Below are positions 46,509-60,973 of a DNA stretch of 64,000 bases, in pieces (position 1 is the stretch's first letter; the number at the start of each line of letters is the position of its first letter). The notes under the pieces were generated by a model. That model saw only the letters and a program-made list of their open reading frames with translations, had not been told where the DNA came from and made no database searches. Made by a program: the position numbers and the translations under genes. This DNA is from Macquaria australasica. Its lineage: Eukaryota > Chordata > Actinopteri > Centrarchiformes > Percichthyidae. The stretch lies in the NCBI GenBank assembly GCA_005408345.1, contig SEMN01000261.1:1-64000 (forward strand), in the 5' to 3' direction.

Positions 46509-48125
46509 CCACCCCAACAGGCCAGACATGCATCCATGCACACACACGCAAAAGTTTTTCTGATGTGTTTGGCGGGTGGCAGCTTCAAATTGTGGGTTTC
46601 AGTTTGTGCTCACTATTAGATTCAGGCCTGTACACACTTTGGCACATAGAGATACAAACACACACATATTCACAAAAACACACATTGATACGGGCCGGTT
46701 TATCGCAACTACATGCGAGCGTGTGTGCATGTATGTATGTCTGTGTATGCTACCACACATTATATACAGTGCACTATATCCCCTGCATAATTGAAAATAC
46801 ATGCAATAGCTTTCATTTCTTCTGCAGTTCTATTTGCCTTAAAACTTAACTACATGTCTTAATCCGCTGCACACACAACCACACAGAGACCCCACACATT
46901 TCTCATTAAAACAGCAGAAACCACACAGTTCTAGCTAACATCTGCATGTGGGGGCACACTCACACACACATTAAGGACGGATACCACATGCTGAAGTGCT
47001 GAAGCAACAGCTGGTCAGTGTCACACGCATGTCACTGGTGACCTCTGGGGCCGCAAGGCAAAAGGTCAGAGTGTACATGCTGTTCCAGCTGGAGGATGAA
47101 TAGGACCTAAACCCATACACACCAACACACACAGTTCAGTTTAGTTTTTAATCACTACTTTTGTACATCACAACATGTTGTTTTTTTCTGTTTCTAAAAT
47201 GGAAAAAGTTCATTTTGTTTTTTGCAATAGACAAACAGAACTTTTTAAGTGACTTTACAGGTAGGCTTTTGAAGAAGAAAAAGATGCAAACATCAGCTTG
47301 AGGCTGCGGAGAGCTTTGATTTTGTCGATGTTTAATACATTTAAATTAGTCCACTTTAATGCTGAAACAATTCAACAAAATGGAAAAACGTTTTCAGTCT
47401 TGAAAACATTCTCAAGAGGCTGGTCATTACTCTATCTATTAATGTGCATCAGTAAGCTATCTCCAATCTCATTTCCTCAGAAAACCACACTGTCAGCCAT
47501 GTTTGTTTTACTACAGACAAACCAAAAGGTTCTGAGTAAAGGTTTTTAACTGAAATGGCACCACACAACATCACCACAGAAAGATGCAATGGGTGACAAG
47601 GCACTCTCCTTTTGACGACATGGATGAGGGGTTTTTGACTGACTATACATCAAGGGATGACTAAGAAGGGCAGTGAGTGTGAGTGCGTGTGTGTCACAGG
47701 AAGAAATCCCATATCTGGCCTTAAATGTGGACACAGAGGTTTAATAATTAACAAAGACAATTTCCTGTCAGTTTACAGACAGATAATGACAATGTTCACA
47801 CACCTACACAGCTGTTCACTGCAAGGCTTCCTGTGTGTCATAACTCCCTTCTCATCACCCACACACACAGATGATTCTCACATTTTAACTTCCTGTTGTC
47901 TCAGGCAAATCAGTATGCTTTCATAAATATTACATAGACATAGATATATACATTAAGGACAGAAGAGACATACTGAAAAAAGAGAGAGTGAATGGATACT
48001 CAGAGAACAGCTTATACCAAGCTAGCAGCATGTTCATTTGTGGACCAGATAGTAATAGAGGCTAATAGAGAAGGGAGACTGAGCTAATCAATAATAGATA
48101 TGTCAATTAGCAGCCTGCAGGCCTG

Positions 48126-48190
48126 AGAGGAGAGGAGAGGAGAGGAGAGGAGAGGAGAGGAGAGGAGAGGAGAGGAGAGGAGAGGAGAGG
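48126..48190. repeat. (GAGGA)n pentanucleotide array, 13 units
   Basis: Perfect 5-bp purine-only array, one strand all G/A. Confidence 0.95.
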
Positions 48191-48779
48191 GATTTGAGAC
48201 ACTGATTTTGTTTGTCTGACCTCTTGCACACAACAACTATTCGTCATTATCTCCTTATCTGTCCTCTCTTCCCATGTTCAACTCTGTGCATCATCCACAC
48301 ACTCCCCATGATGTCAGTATTCGTGGCCAGAGGCAAGAATCAGAGGTCAAGGGTCACGTCATTAATAGCGATTTGATTGTGCTGGAGATGAGAGGAAAAG
48401 AGTGGGGTGTGGAGGTGGCAAGATCAAGTGGGAAGAGGTGTTTCAACATCAACACTAACAACTAATGGCAAAAGTGCATGATAAATAAATGTGTGACAGC
48501 ACTTTAACATACAGGGAGAGGAATATAAAGACTACATGGAACAATTTAAATGGAAAAAATGCAGAGGCACACACCAGTCTTGCATATGTCTCGTTAACAT
48601 TAATAGAAACCATAGAGGTCTACCTCCCATCTGGTAAAAAAATAAAATAAAATCTTCCATCCACACCCAGCTGGTGAGGCCACCAAGACAAACACAGAAA
48701 CACACACTCACATACCAGGTGACCCCACATCCTAGATACCACATCCTAACCCCCTAATCACACTGCTAAATGTTCTCAT

Positions 48780-49440
48780 GACCACATTTGTTTCCATTCT
48801 TTCCATCACTTGTTCATTAGAAACCCGACCCCATTATCATACGAGAATGTCGATAAACCCTGGATAAGTTCAATGCCTACGCTTCTTAGGTTCTTGCTTC
48901 CAACACTACCCATGCGTGACAACTATGGTATGATTAGGGAAAGACTGAGATTATGGCTAAAATACTAAGGTTAAGGTATGGTTAAGGTTAGGGAAAGAGG
49001 GTGGTTACAGTCAATAAAAACGCAAAAGACTGTGGCGGGACAAAACTTGTGTAAAAGCAACTATGTAAAAGCAATTCAAACAAATGTGGGAAATGTGGGA
49101 AATGCAGTCACTGTCAATGGCTTCCCTATTCAATATGATATCATGTTAATGAGGTACCAGGACTTGAAAACGATGCGCTCATACACATGGCTTGCGAAAT
49201 TAACTACTTTTTTGTGCGGCAGTAATAGTGGCAATGGAGAAAATAACTGTCCAAGTGATAGGACAGTGATAGGGAAGAGAGAGCCTGCTACTTTGAGTTT
49301 GTATGTCTGAACAGACCGTTACTCTTCACCTCGCAACATACTGCTCGCACTACTTCCTGCATTGGTAATGAACGTTAGCATTGGTAGTAAATCGTGAGGT
49401 GCAGAATCACCCAATATGGACGTAATTCCTCTGGACACTG
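48780..49440. repeat. Probable dispersed repeat
   Basis: The TTAAGGTTAGGGAAAG-type segment and the long weak ORF at 48978-49310 without splice context resemble teleost MITE internal sequence. Family not assigned. Confidence 0.4.
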
Positions 49441-50326
49441 AGCAGTAAAAATCACACCAAACGTCTGTTTAAAACCTGATTGATGTGGATGGAATGACAC
49501 ATCTCCATGCTCCCTCCAAAACACCCTTTGTGTTCATGATGTCTGGGGCTGGGTCTATTCTCGACAACAGAACAAAGTAGCCAGTGTGTTGGACTGAGTT
49601 TGGGCACTGACAGACCTGAGATCAAAGCACCCAACATTTAACCACTGGCAACTGACTGACCATGAGGGGGTGTGTGTGTGTGTCTGTGAGGGGAGCTGTG
49701 TTTGTGCCAAAATGCTTAAAGCCTTCATTTAAGTGCCCAAGTCAGTGTTTAAGTTAATGAAATGCAGATTGAATAACCGTCAAAAGTCTATTAACACTCA
49801 ATAATAAAGGTAAATCTTTCTCGCATTTCCTCTTTCTTCCTCACTCCCTGGACTTACTCCAGGTACAGTAGTTAGTACATACACATCCAGGAGGCTCTGC
49901 TGGAACTGGCTCATCCTGAGTGGGGAGAGATACTCTCAGCGCCTCCCTCTTCACCCTGGTTCTCATGTTCGCTCAGTGCAAAGAATAATGGACGCATTGT
50001 TACCAAGACACACGTGACTCTGCTCTCTGTATCTGTCTGTATGTCTACCTGTCTCATATTACCGAAATAACCGCCTCTTCCACTTGCACTACAGAGTCCA
50101 AGCTTCAAACTCACAAGTGCGTGTCAGGGCCAAAATCCTACAAACACACACCTCACCATGTGGCTGTTGGTGTATTTATATTAGAGGTTCCACTCGAGTA
50201 GTTCTCACCAGACACTGACACAAACATGACACCCTCTTTGACCTGTGACCCCTCGCTCCATGCAGTCTGATCCTTTCACACACTTTTAGCGCCACAGCAA
50301 CTGATAACACTTTGGAATCAGTGTCA

Positions 50327-50328
<2 letters not shown>

Positions 50329-50389
<61 letters not shown>
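50329..50389. repeat. (GT)n microsatellite, about 30 units
   Basis: Pure GT run. Confidence 0.95.
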
Positions 50390-50392
<3 letters not shown>

Positions 50393-52815
50393 GTAAAGGG
50401 AGGACGATGACCTTGCAGCTGCACAGAAACCAGTCTCACCAAACAACATGACGAAAACATGAAGATTTTCCACAATAGACTCCTCTTTTTGGCTGCTATC
50501 CTTCTTTCCTTCCATACTTGGCTGCTTTATCAAGGTCAACTGGATCATAGTTTGTTTTGATGCTCCTTCAAATTGCATTTGTTAGCAGTTCACTACCTCG
50601 CTCTCTGTGAGCATGCGTGTGTGCGTATGCCGTTTTAGAGGCTGCTTAGCATATCACCGAATCACACAAGAGGAACTCCACAGGGGGGAGGAGAGAGAGT
50701 GAGAGGAAAAGAGAGAAAGAGGCACTGGGGAATCTGAATAAATAAAGGCACTATAGAGGGTGAAAGGAGGGACAGAGCGAGAGCGAGTGAGGCAGGAAAT
50801 GGAGGAGATGGAGAGAGAGAGCCCAGGTAGTGACGAGCAAACACAAAAAAGCCATCTGCACCGCCAACTGAAAAAGTCTTGTGATTGTGCCAAAATTTCT
50901 CTTTTTGGTACAAATATGAGCAACTGCCAACATATTGCAATCTAATGAAACAGGCCTGCAATAAAGACTATTAAGAGACCATTACTGTAACACCATATTG
51001 TTGAGTGTTCCCGTTATTTTGAACACCCCAGTATAATGTATGTGACACATAATCTGTAACTATAGTTAAAAGATCAACATTAATCAATGTGCATCAGTGT
51101 TGAAGGCTCATGTAGACATGACAATCATACAACATGCTGTATGTTAGTATGCGTGAATCACTATTATTATATGTTATTAAGAACATTGATATCGTATCAT
51201 GATCGTGATAACAGTTTAAAAATGTGCAGGAGCCGATTTTTGGACACTTTTGGATACTTGGACTCAGGGCTGGGCCATATAACGAATGCATTTGATCAAT
51301 TAAAAATTTTGTTTTTGCATGATGTGAAAAATGTCTACTTCGTAAACTGTGACATGGACAGTTGCACTATGCGCATATCTGCCACAGTTTACACAACTGT
51401 CGTCACTCCAGGTGTCTCCCAACTCAGGAGGCTAGCCGGCCCCGGCTAAATTGGATTTTCTAAGATTCTGTATGTCCATATTGATCAAGATGAAAACTTG
51501 TTTAAAACCAATAAAGAGTTAATCCATTTTCTGTGGTATTGCTTTGATATCAATCCCTCTCTCCCTCTTTGCAATAAGGCATGGACTCACTGACCTGAGA
51601 GAGAGAGAGACAGAGAGAGAGATGGAAAGTGCAAGGTGTCCAGATATAGCCTCGTAGTGAAACTGGGGCCATTTTCTGAGCCCTTCTTTTATAGGGAGGG
51701 CTGCAGCGGTTCAGTGTGTGTGTGTGTGTGTGTCTTAGGTGATATATAGCAGTAAAGGTCGATGGGTTAAGTGCTCTGTTCTTGTGAAATGGGTGTTGAG
51801 GTCCTCTGTGCATCTGCAGAGCAGATAGCTTTATCTGTCCTGCAGGCAACTCTCAGGATCAAGAGACCAAACTGAAAGAGCAGATGGAGGATTGTGCATC
51901 GTGCATCTCTGGTTCAGCCATCAGTCTTTTTAAGTCTTATTTATCTGGACAAATTGACAAAAAAACACTCCAATCCAGGATTAGGATTCATATGGGGAAA
52001 TAACTGCCAATCATTAATAACCACTACCCTGCTGATGGATGTTACAGTTGACAGATGTGATGCAGATTGTGTGGTGATGAACTGTAAATGCTCAACCGTT
52101 AATGTCTTGTATATAGCTTAGATGAAAAATGTGTTGTCAGATGAAAACGTGGCCTTTCCTAAAATGTCAACTTTCCAGGAAATTAATGAAACGCAGCCTC
52201 TAATTCGCCTGGACATCCACGCTCTTTTGAAAGTTCATTTTTGGTTGATTTTCATGAGCCCAAGTGTTATTAAACTTAGACCTTGTGTAATGTAATCCCT
52301 CAGCTAAAGCAAAAAGATAAATTAAAAACTCATCAGCCAAGAGGCATTTTGGAGATTTAAAAGAGAGAGAGAGGAAGAAAAGCAAAACAAATATACTTTC
52401 ATGTTTAAGAGGAGAACAAATATTTCATGAGAATTAGTGCGTGTGTGCGTGTATGCTACTTTATGAATCTCTGAGCCCAAATCATTGTCTGCCTTGGGTC
52501 TGTTGTTGAGTTGAATAACCTAAGAGCCACACCTCTTACACACACACAGTCAAGCATGAATAAAACATTTGTTAAAAGACATCAGGGTGTGTGTATGTGT
52601 ATGCGATTATATGTCACAAACAATAGATCACTGTAGAGTCACAAGGGATGAACGCCCTCAAATGTGTCTATGACATACAGCAGGCTTTATGTATTTATTG
52701 TCTGCCATGGTCAAAGGCTCCTGCATCAGCACTATAACACGACAGACATCAGAGGTGCATATTATATATCTTAAAGGTAATCTTAGACAGGTGAGAACCA
52801 ACTTATTTTATACAT

Positions 52816-52853
<38 letters not shown>

Positions 52854-52939
52854 GACAGTTCATGCTGAATAAATGATGTGTATTTTTTCCACATGGCTGA
52901 AGCTCCTGTGCTGATTCACTGCACTGTCAGTGAGCTGGG

Positions 52940-52975
<36 letters not shown>

Positions 52976-54060
52976 CAGAAATCTCAAACATATGGGTAAA
53001 CACACATACATTCTGCATGCACACGCCATTAAGCTCCGCTGAAACATTAAACATGAAGCACTGTGTTTTTCTGCACTCACGTCTCTGACGTTAAAGGCAG
53101 TTAGAGCATTTGAACACAGAGGGGGAGTTAAAGGGTGAGGCAGAAGTCAAGGCAGATTGTTTATATGAAACATTTAAAGCGAAGCAGGATGAGGGGTGAG
53201 ACCAAGTTCAGCCAGCTAGCAGCCGCTGCTCTGCAACTCTGACGCCTGTTGGAGCTTCAGTAGGTGATGAGTGGCTGTAGGCCACTGTTGGTCAATGTTT
53301 TCTTTTTAATGAACTTAAAAACAAGAGCAATACTGTGAAACGTCGTCACACCAGCTTCTTATACTCACAGATTACAGGATTGAGTTACATGGACTGTTTT
53401 TGTGCTGGAAGCATTAAGTTCGTCCCTGCAGGGGAAAACAGCCTCTAACGTGGAGGTACAGTTTGAGCTTCAGTGTGCAGAGACGTGTATTGTGAGTTGC
53501 ACCCTTGTCAGTCTCCTGCTCGAAATACGTCACTCATCTTGATTAGATGCCAATTTGAAATTGCCTCCAGCCTGGAACAGGAAACCAGGATCCCTAAAGT
53601 CACTTCAGGTGGTGAAGTGGAAGGGGACAATACGTCTGCAACAAAAAATCAAAGCTGATGTTGATGTGTTTGTATACCTCAAGCTTAGGTTAGATGTTGT
53701 TGCTTTAAATGTTTTACTGCATTGCCTCTCTTGACTGCCACAACCTCAAGTCAACTAACGAACACATTGTTTTTGGAGACAACAACATCAGAAAGCTGCG
53801 TTACAAACTGCATTACAATCTGGAAGTGTGGAGTTTGAAAGATGTTGGCATTTACTAGACAGGAAGGGTGTATCAGGGAGATGTTTTGGTTGCATTATGG
53901 GAAATCCAGTGTTTTTGTAGCTTGACCCATAGCATTGACTGGTCAGGATATCTCAGCCTCTTTTAAATTCACAGTTTGCAGTCTTAAATAATGTCCCTCC
54001 ATTTTCCTTCCAGCTGGGTTTCTTGGTCACCTCAGAAGAGGATTTCTTCAACAATTAACT
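50390..54060. other. Non-coding stretch with CA arrays
   Basis: No supportable exon. CA arrays lie at 52820-52850 and 52944-52973. GGTTGCATTATGGGAAATCC at 53887 also occurs in sulfotransferase intron 5 (8060-8110 and 22260-22310, TTGCATTATGGGAAGTCC in reverse on one side), so it is part of a dispersed repeat. Confidence 0.5.
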
Positions 54061-54290
54061 GTTGTAGAGCTGAAACAATGAATCAATTAGTCCATTGACA
54101 GTAAATTAATTGGCAACTATTTTTGAAAATGTATCGTCTAAGTCAGTTTTTCTAGCAAAACTGCCAAAAATCCTCTGGCTCCTGCTTCTCCAATGTGAGG
54201 ATCTGCTGCTTTTCTTTGTTTTGCGTGATACTAAAGTGAATATGGCTTTTGGACTGGTTTTCATCCTGAAACCAAAGGCTGCAGCTAACA
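54061..54290. repeat. Fish dispersed repeat
   Basis: AGCTGAAACAATGAATCAAT, TTGGCAACTATTTTTGAAAA and AATGTGAGGATCTGCTGCTT are the signature of a widespread teleost repeat. The ORF at 54110-54361 is part of it. Confidence 0.7.
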
Positions 54291-54807
54291 GTCACGTGTG
54301 TATTTCAGTAAGTGATGAATTGAAACTTAAACTCATACATAAGGTATCACTCAAGTTATAAAGCCCAGTAATCCTATGAACCAATAGATAAACATGATCT
54401 CTCGCTCCATCTCTCTCCCTCATATGATTAATGCCTGAGCAGAAATCAATACTCTCCACTCCCACATGTAGGATGAAGAGAGTAAGGGATTCTCCATTTA
54501 CTGCCTGTGTGCTCTGCTTCCACTCTTGGATAAATGTTTGTAAGTTCAAGACAAGAATCTGACAGAGAGAGCTGGAAAATACTTCAGACACTTGTTTGTC
54601 TCTGACGCCCTTTAGGACACGCCTGCTTTCACCTTCTCTGCTATGTGAGATACTAATATGACAGACATACACACATACACACACATACATTAGACTAAAT
54701 GAATCCTACTTTCCTGCAGGTGCAAGATAATGTAGGTTTGACATTTAGAAAATATCGGTTGTTGAGAGGAAGTGAGGAAGACAGAGGCAAACAGCTACAC
54801 ATAGACT

Positions 54808-54810
<3 letters not shown>

Positions 54811-54852
<42 letters not shown>
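54811..54852. repeat. (CA)n microsatellite
   Basis: About 20 CA units. Confidence 0.95.
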
Positions 54853-54854
<2 letters not shown>

Positions 54855-56029
54855 GATGTGTTATGGATGGTGGGTTTCACCCCTGGAGCAGTAATGCCGT
54901 ATCCCTGAAGACTGCATTACCCATTAGCTATTTCCCTCCCCCACACTCAGACTCTGTACACAACCTGATATCTATCTGCTCATATCTTCCTCTGCATACT
55001 TGGCCCCTTGATGACATGAGACATTTTAAAATATTGTATATTAAAGGGTCCACTTCACTGTCCAAGCCCCTGTTGCTGTCAGTGCATCTTTTTAAATGAA
55101 ATACTAGTTTCACTGATTAATTCATTCCAGTCTTTTCACTTGCTTTTTTTCCCGATGCTGAGTTACTGCACCATCAGTGAAACTGCAGATTATTTGCATT
55201 AGACGGCTACAATTAAAGGAAATTCTGGGAGACATCATTGTCAAGCCCACATGAGGTTTGCCTAAGTCAAATCTAGTCTAAAATGAGCAAAATTATTATT
55301 TAAAAGAACAAAAAAAAAGTAAATAGTAAATATACTAAGAATATGACAAAGAACGTAATGCCAACTTTTTGTACTTGACAGTTTTTGATACTTGGACACA
55401 CAAACTTAAAAAGTATTGAGTTTCAACACTCAGCCTCAACTCATACTGTTTAAGCAGAACATACAGGTTGTCACAAATAAGTGTAGAATATGACAAAACA
55501 TCCCCTTCAACGGATACAATGAAATTGCAGATTATAAGTGAGGTCACTAATGTCAATATTAGAGGTATATATGAGCTGTTGCTACCAAACCCAACATGTA
55601 CAGTACAACACAGGCTTTGTAATGCTGTGTTGATACTATACCATTCTGGTTACAGGCTGAAGGACTAACAACTATGATCGATAGCGGCTACAAACATTGG
55701 AGACAATGCAGGCTATTTTTCATGCACACTTTTGCTCGGTGTAGATTTATCATGTAGCTGTAGCTCCACACTCAGTTACAGTAGATGTTGCTTACTGTGC
55801 ACAGCAGCAGAGTTAATTTTCATGGGCTTCGATTAATGTTAATAGAATCCTGACACATACAGAGTGAGGTTAGCATAAACACAGCACACACACACACACA
55901 CACACACACGCACGCACAAGACACTTGAACACAGTATGTCTAGTCGTTAATCATGTCAGAGGGGTTGCCTCAATCCATTTATCTATCCCTTCACCCCTTC
56001 TCTCTCTCTCTCCCTCTCTCTCTCCCTCC

Positions 56030-56068
<39 letters not shown>

Positions 56069-59000
56069 TGACAAATTGCTGACATGGGTAGAATATTCCT
56101 GTGGAGATGAGATTCCCAGTCCCACGAGTCCAGCCCCCTAACCTGATTTTATAGATCTCCCTCTCTTTTTCTGCCTCTCTTGGGTCACACTCTAGCATAC
56201 ACACAGTACGCACATGCTTTTTGTGAATGTGTGTGTGTGTATGTGTGTGTGCGTGCATCGTCGTGTGCAGAGGTCTAAAGGTCATTTCCCACGATGCCCT
56301 GCAGCTCCAGGCTCCTCTGTGATGTCATCGTCACTCTGGGCGACAAGGGGAAATAAAGAGGCGGGGCTCTCCTTCCTGACCCCCTCTCCAACACAATGGA
56401 GACACACACACACACACACACACACACTGTTTTGGGGAGTGCAGGAAAAGCTCTCGCCTGGGTTTATGCAAAATCTGTTTGTATGTAAATGTGCGTTTGT
56501 CTTCGGTGCTTTATGAACTCCACTCTGCTGTCCATGTTGGGTCATAAATACAAACAAAGAAACACACCAAGATCTTGAGTTCCACATGCAACAGGAAGTA
56601 GAACTAAATCTGAAGTACATGCGGCTACAGAAACAGGTCAGAAAGCAGAAGTTTTAAGTTTTGGTTCACTTCCTTAACCACTATATTTTCCTTTGAAGGA
56701 GGGGAAGTAAAGTAAGATGCAAAGATATTACAGCAAAGATAAGTAAATAAAAGAAATAATAAAATTTTTTAAAAGATACCATTGCCAACAAATTCAGAGG
56801 AAATCGCCTCTGGACTTCCAGTAAACTGATCTTACCAGGTTAAGAAGGGAAGGAAACAAGTTCGGCTGCTCTTTCGTGCTTCTCTTGTAACTCATTTGAT
56901 ACGGTTCTGAGAAACATCATAATAGTGCAGGAGTGCCAATGTGTGCAAGGTCACGCACTAAAACACCAAAATGAAATTCATTAAGCCTCAGTGGTTTTTG
57001 ATTTCACCGATATTCACAGGAGAATGCCCTGCCTTTTAAAAAAGAAGCATATTGGTTTAAACATTTCAGCGTGCCAGTGCACCCAAAAATTGTTGTGTTT
57101 CCTGCTGCAAGAAGATGCTGACCACTATAGTTTACAAGATGAACACAGCTCTCAAAATCTTTCAGTAATGAGTAGAAGAAAAGAGGGTAGAAAACACAAA
57201 TGAGCTGCTGATTATGCACCAGAGTCCCTCTAAGCAAGTAAAAAAGAGAAGTTCAACAATAAAATAGCTGCATGGCAAATTGTATTTTTAAAATCAGATT
57301 TTCACACAGATTATGTGTTTGTTTTTTTTAATTTAAGTCTGTTTTTTATAGTAAAAAATAAACATTTAAAAAAACCCTGAATATTTAAAAGAACCCTAAG
57401 AATGATATACATACACACAAAGACAAAGAGAAGATTTAATGTTAACAAATGACATTCACTAGGATAAGGAGACACACTCTCATACATACATACATACATA
57501 CTGTACACTTGCCTTTAGGCTGTTATGGAGAACCCGTATCCCCAGGTGCTATCCTCCCCCTCGCTCTTTCCTGCCAATCACACACACCTGCAGGACCTGC
57601 TCTACAACTGATTAATGTGTGTGTGTGTGTGTGTGTGTGTGTGTTGTGAAACAGTAAAATTGGGTCAGCTCGGGGGGGTCAATCATCAGCCCAACAACCT
57701 GCCAGCTTGTTGCAGTGCCCAGAAACAAGATAAGGTGGAGAGAGAAAGACAGAGACAGGCAGTTTATGGTTGTGGTGATACTATAGTGTACTGTAAGCTA
57801 ATTGCATTAGCCCGAGCCTTTTCCTGGAATGCAACTTTTACAGTTTCAACATCCTCCATGTGTTTCCTCCTAACTGCCCACTAACTAACACGCATTCTGC
57901 AGTTGGATCTGACCTCCTTTTTCAACGCATCACCCTCATAAACTCTGCCGACACCTTCAAGTTCAGCAAGAGAGAGATCTGTCATATATTTGTCAAGAAA
58001 TTAAATCAGTGTATTTGTTTGCTGCTATGTCTGCTCCCTGCTTAGTATATAACATGCATTTATATACAATATATCAACCAATCATAATAGAATTGATTGA
58101 TGATTATTGCACTAACCCTAAACTAAATCATTTTTAGTTTCACTGATAGAGACCTGATACTTTATGATACCTTTACTAAGAAAATGCTCTGTCCTTTACT
58201 GCCATATCTTTGTTTAATATTCAATTCTAGTTTATGTTAGAAGAATATTATATTGTGGCCTGTAAATAAAAATTTGATTAAATGGTTTCTTTCTTGAAAA
58301 GATGTAGACGAGGTTGTCATAGTTTTTTCTGCCCTGAGTAGTGTCTGCAGGCTTCCTCTCAGGCTGAGTACAGCTCCAACAATCTAAAGCTGTGTCCCAA
58401 TTTCAGACTGCATGTAAGTTGCGTCCATCACCAGTCACGTGTCCTGTCGAAGTGTCCTTGAGATAACACTAAATCATCACTGGTTCACTGGATGAAACTG
58501 CAGAACACATCAGCTAAACACTGAAACCATCTAATAAAGACTACTCTGAATGTACTTCAACATAAATGTAAGAATAAAGCTGATCTGTTATATAACATAA
58601 GCATGCTGCAGAGCAGGATATTGCTTCTATAGCTGCGCTGACGAGCATGTTGCACTTCTCATTAACCTGTTTTGAATGCTGTCACTATGGTGGCTCTGTT
58701 CCTTCTCTGATTGGCCCGATGTGTGTACTGCTTCGTTTGCACACAGGAGAGTGAGTCAGCACAGTGCAGCATGACAACACAGGTGATTTACGTTCCCTTC
58801 AGCTTCCGATCTGCAGCAACTACAACCCATAACTCCAGATGAGCGAGAGGAACTCACTAAACTGCAGCTGGGTAAAAAAGAAAAAAAGAGGCTGCAGCCA
58901 GGACTTTATAAAGTATTGAAAGGATGAGTCTCATTACATCCTCCCTTAGCCTGAGGAGACACTGTGCTGGAACAAAAACTCTGCAGAGCTGCTGGATCAT

Positions 59001-60309
59001 TACGTAATAGGCTCTAAAGATCAGCCATTCATGTGTGAGGACAGTGTGTGTCGGGGTGGGGAGCAGAAACACACACACAACAAAATGTGTACTAAGTGCG
59101 CGTCTCTCGTTCACACACACACACACACACACACACAGAGAAGTGTACAGTAATAATGTTGACATGGACAGCACCGGCTTCCACAGCACATCTACTTGAT
59201 GTTGACCTTCCCAACAAAGTAAATAAAAATGAGTTCCTAACCTCTTTCTTTCTGTCACTTTCATCTTCCTCTGAGAATACAGGTAGTTTCTTAAAGTTAA
59301 ATCTCTCTCTCTCTCTCTTTCTTCTGCCCTCCCCACAGTGTGACTTTCCCCTCAACCACCTCTCTCCGTCAGCTCCGTCCACTGAGTGAGTCAGCAGGGG
59401 TGGTCGCTCTCATCTAATAAGCCCCTGTCACACAGATTAATGCCCGCTGATGATAAACCCCCCACCCCCCCCCGTCGAACCAACTGTCTGCTTGATTAAA
59501 CCCAAAGGGAGGGATAGAGCGGGTCACACAGCGAGAGAGCGAGGGAGGGAGAGACAGAAGAGGAAGAAAAACTCCTCTTTTTAGCTCTCCTCCTCTCAGG
59601 CTGCCATCGGTCTACAGGACATGACAACTCGTCTTGACTTCCTGCCCTTGTTTCTCATCTTTCTCCTCTCTTCCCATCTCACTTTCATTTTCTACCGGTG
59701 ATGGGAAAATGTCCTCTTAGCCTCCCTCTCTCTTTCTCTCTATCTCTTTTCCTTCCACTCTGACCCCTCCATCCATGGACACGACCTCAAAAGTACTCCA
59801 CTGAAAAAATCTATGACTATTCCTTCTCTCATTTTCGCTTTTTTACCTCCTGTTCTCCTGTCCTCTTTGCAGTTTTTCTCATCCTCTAATCCTGGAAACA
59901 CCCTACCTCATCCTTTTCATGGCACCATCATACTCCTGAATGACATATTTTCTATCTAATCTAATTCTCCCAAAATGATTCTTTGTATCTTCTGGTGTAT
60001 TCCCAGGCATAGAAATACCATGTAAATGAAGAGTGTTTCTAAATCATCTCAAACGTGCTATACTGCGCTAAAGTATAACTACAGCTCTACATTCATTCAT
60101 TCAACAGCTTTAACTACTAGTTACTTTTCAGATTGAGATTTTTCATACAAAACATATATCAGCTAATGAAATATGATGCATTATTACAGATTAAACTACC
60201 CAACAGTATATGAAGCAGTTAAAATGCACTCCACCTGTACCAACTACAACATTAACATTAAAGTACCACTTACATATTGGTACATCAATAATAATATAAT
60301 AATATAACA
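54853..60309. other. Non-coding stretch with short microsatellites
   Basis: No supportable exon. Arrays lie at 55884-55908 (CA), 55998-56068 (CT then CA), 56401-56427 (CA), 57617-57643 (GT) and 59114-59138 (CA). The C-rich run CCCCACCCCCCCCC lies at 59459-59473. Confidence 0.5.
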
Positions 60310-60480
60310 CTGACAGGGGCCATTCTGCATAATAAGTACATTTACTTTTGATACTTAAAGTACATTTGGTTGCTAATACTTCTATATTTGACTTAAGTAG
60401 ATCTTTTACCTGGAATTGAGTCTTTTTTATTTACTTAAGTAAATGATTTGAATACTTGTTCCACAACCAGATACAAGCTA
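60310..60480. repeat. Fish dispersed repeat
   Basis: GGGGCCATTCTGCATAATAA, then TTTTGATACTTAAAGTACAT and GAATACTTGTTCCAC. This is a common teleost repeat end. Confidence 0.65.
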
Positions 60481-60557
60481 AAATCAGCTAGAAATATCAG
60501 CCAAGGTGATGTATCAGTCAAGCTCTAATGAGGAGCTTTAACAAGTAAAAAAAAACA

Positions 60558-60973
60558 TGTCATGATCCACCATGGACTGTGTGTGTTAGGTGTCTGTGTT
60601 TCCTGTTTTATTTTGAAATTCTTACCTGTCTTGTCTGTTCAGTTCCTGCCCTCGTGTCTCTGATTATCCACACCTGCTCCCCATTACTCACCTGCCCCTG
60701 ATTCCCTGATTAGCCACGTCCCTATTTATACCAGTGCCCTTCCTTTATTCTCTTATCGGTTCATTGTTGGTTGTCTCTCTCTGTGTGTCGGTTTCCCTGG
60801 TTCCCAGAGTTCCTGGTGTCTGTGTTGACTGAGCTGTTTGCCTTTTGTTTCTGTCACATGGATCCACTTGTAAGTTCTTTTCGTATTCAATAAATCATCG
60901 ATCAGCACCACTCAGCCTGCTTTTTGTCTGCGTTTGGGTCCTTCCCCTGCTGCCTAGTTGGCAAATCCTGACA
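60558..60973 (+). mobile_element. Solo LTR, gypsy-like (416 bp)
   Basis: Begins TGTCATGATCC and ends ATCCTGACA, giving a 5-bp TGTCA/TGACA inverted end. It contains a TATTTATA box at 60723-60730 and an AATAAA signal at 60889-60894. No internal retroelement coding flanks it on either side, so it is a solo LTR. A clear target duplication is not visible. Confidence 0.7.

Noticed and set aside
48978..49310. 110-codon plus-strand ORF
   Set aside because: Sits in repeat-like DNA without splice context or recognisable domain; listed only as a probable repeat.
54061..54361. 83-codon ORF resembling a hydrophobic protein
   Set aside because: Sequence is a widespread teleost repeat.
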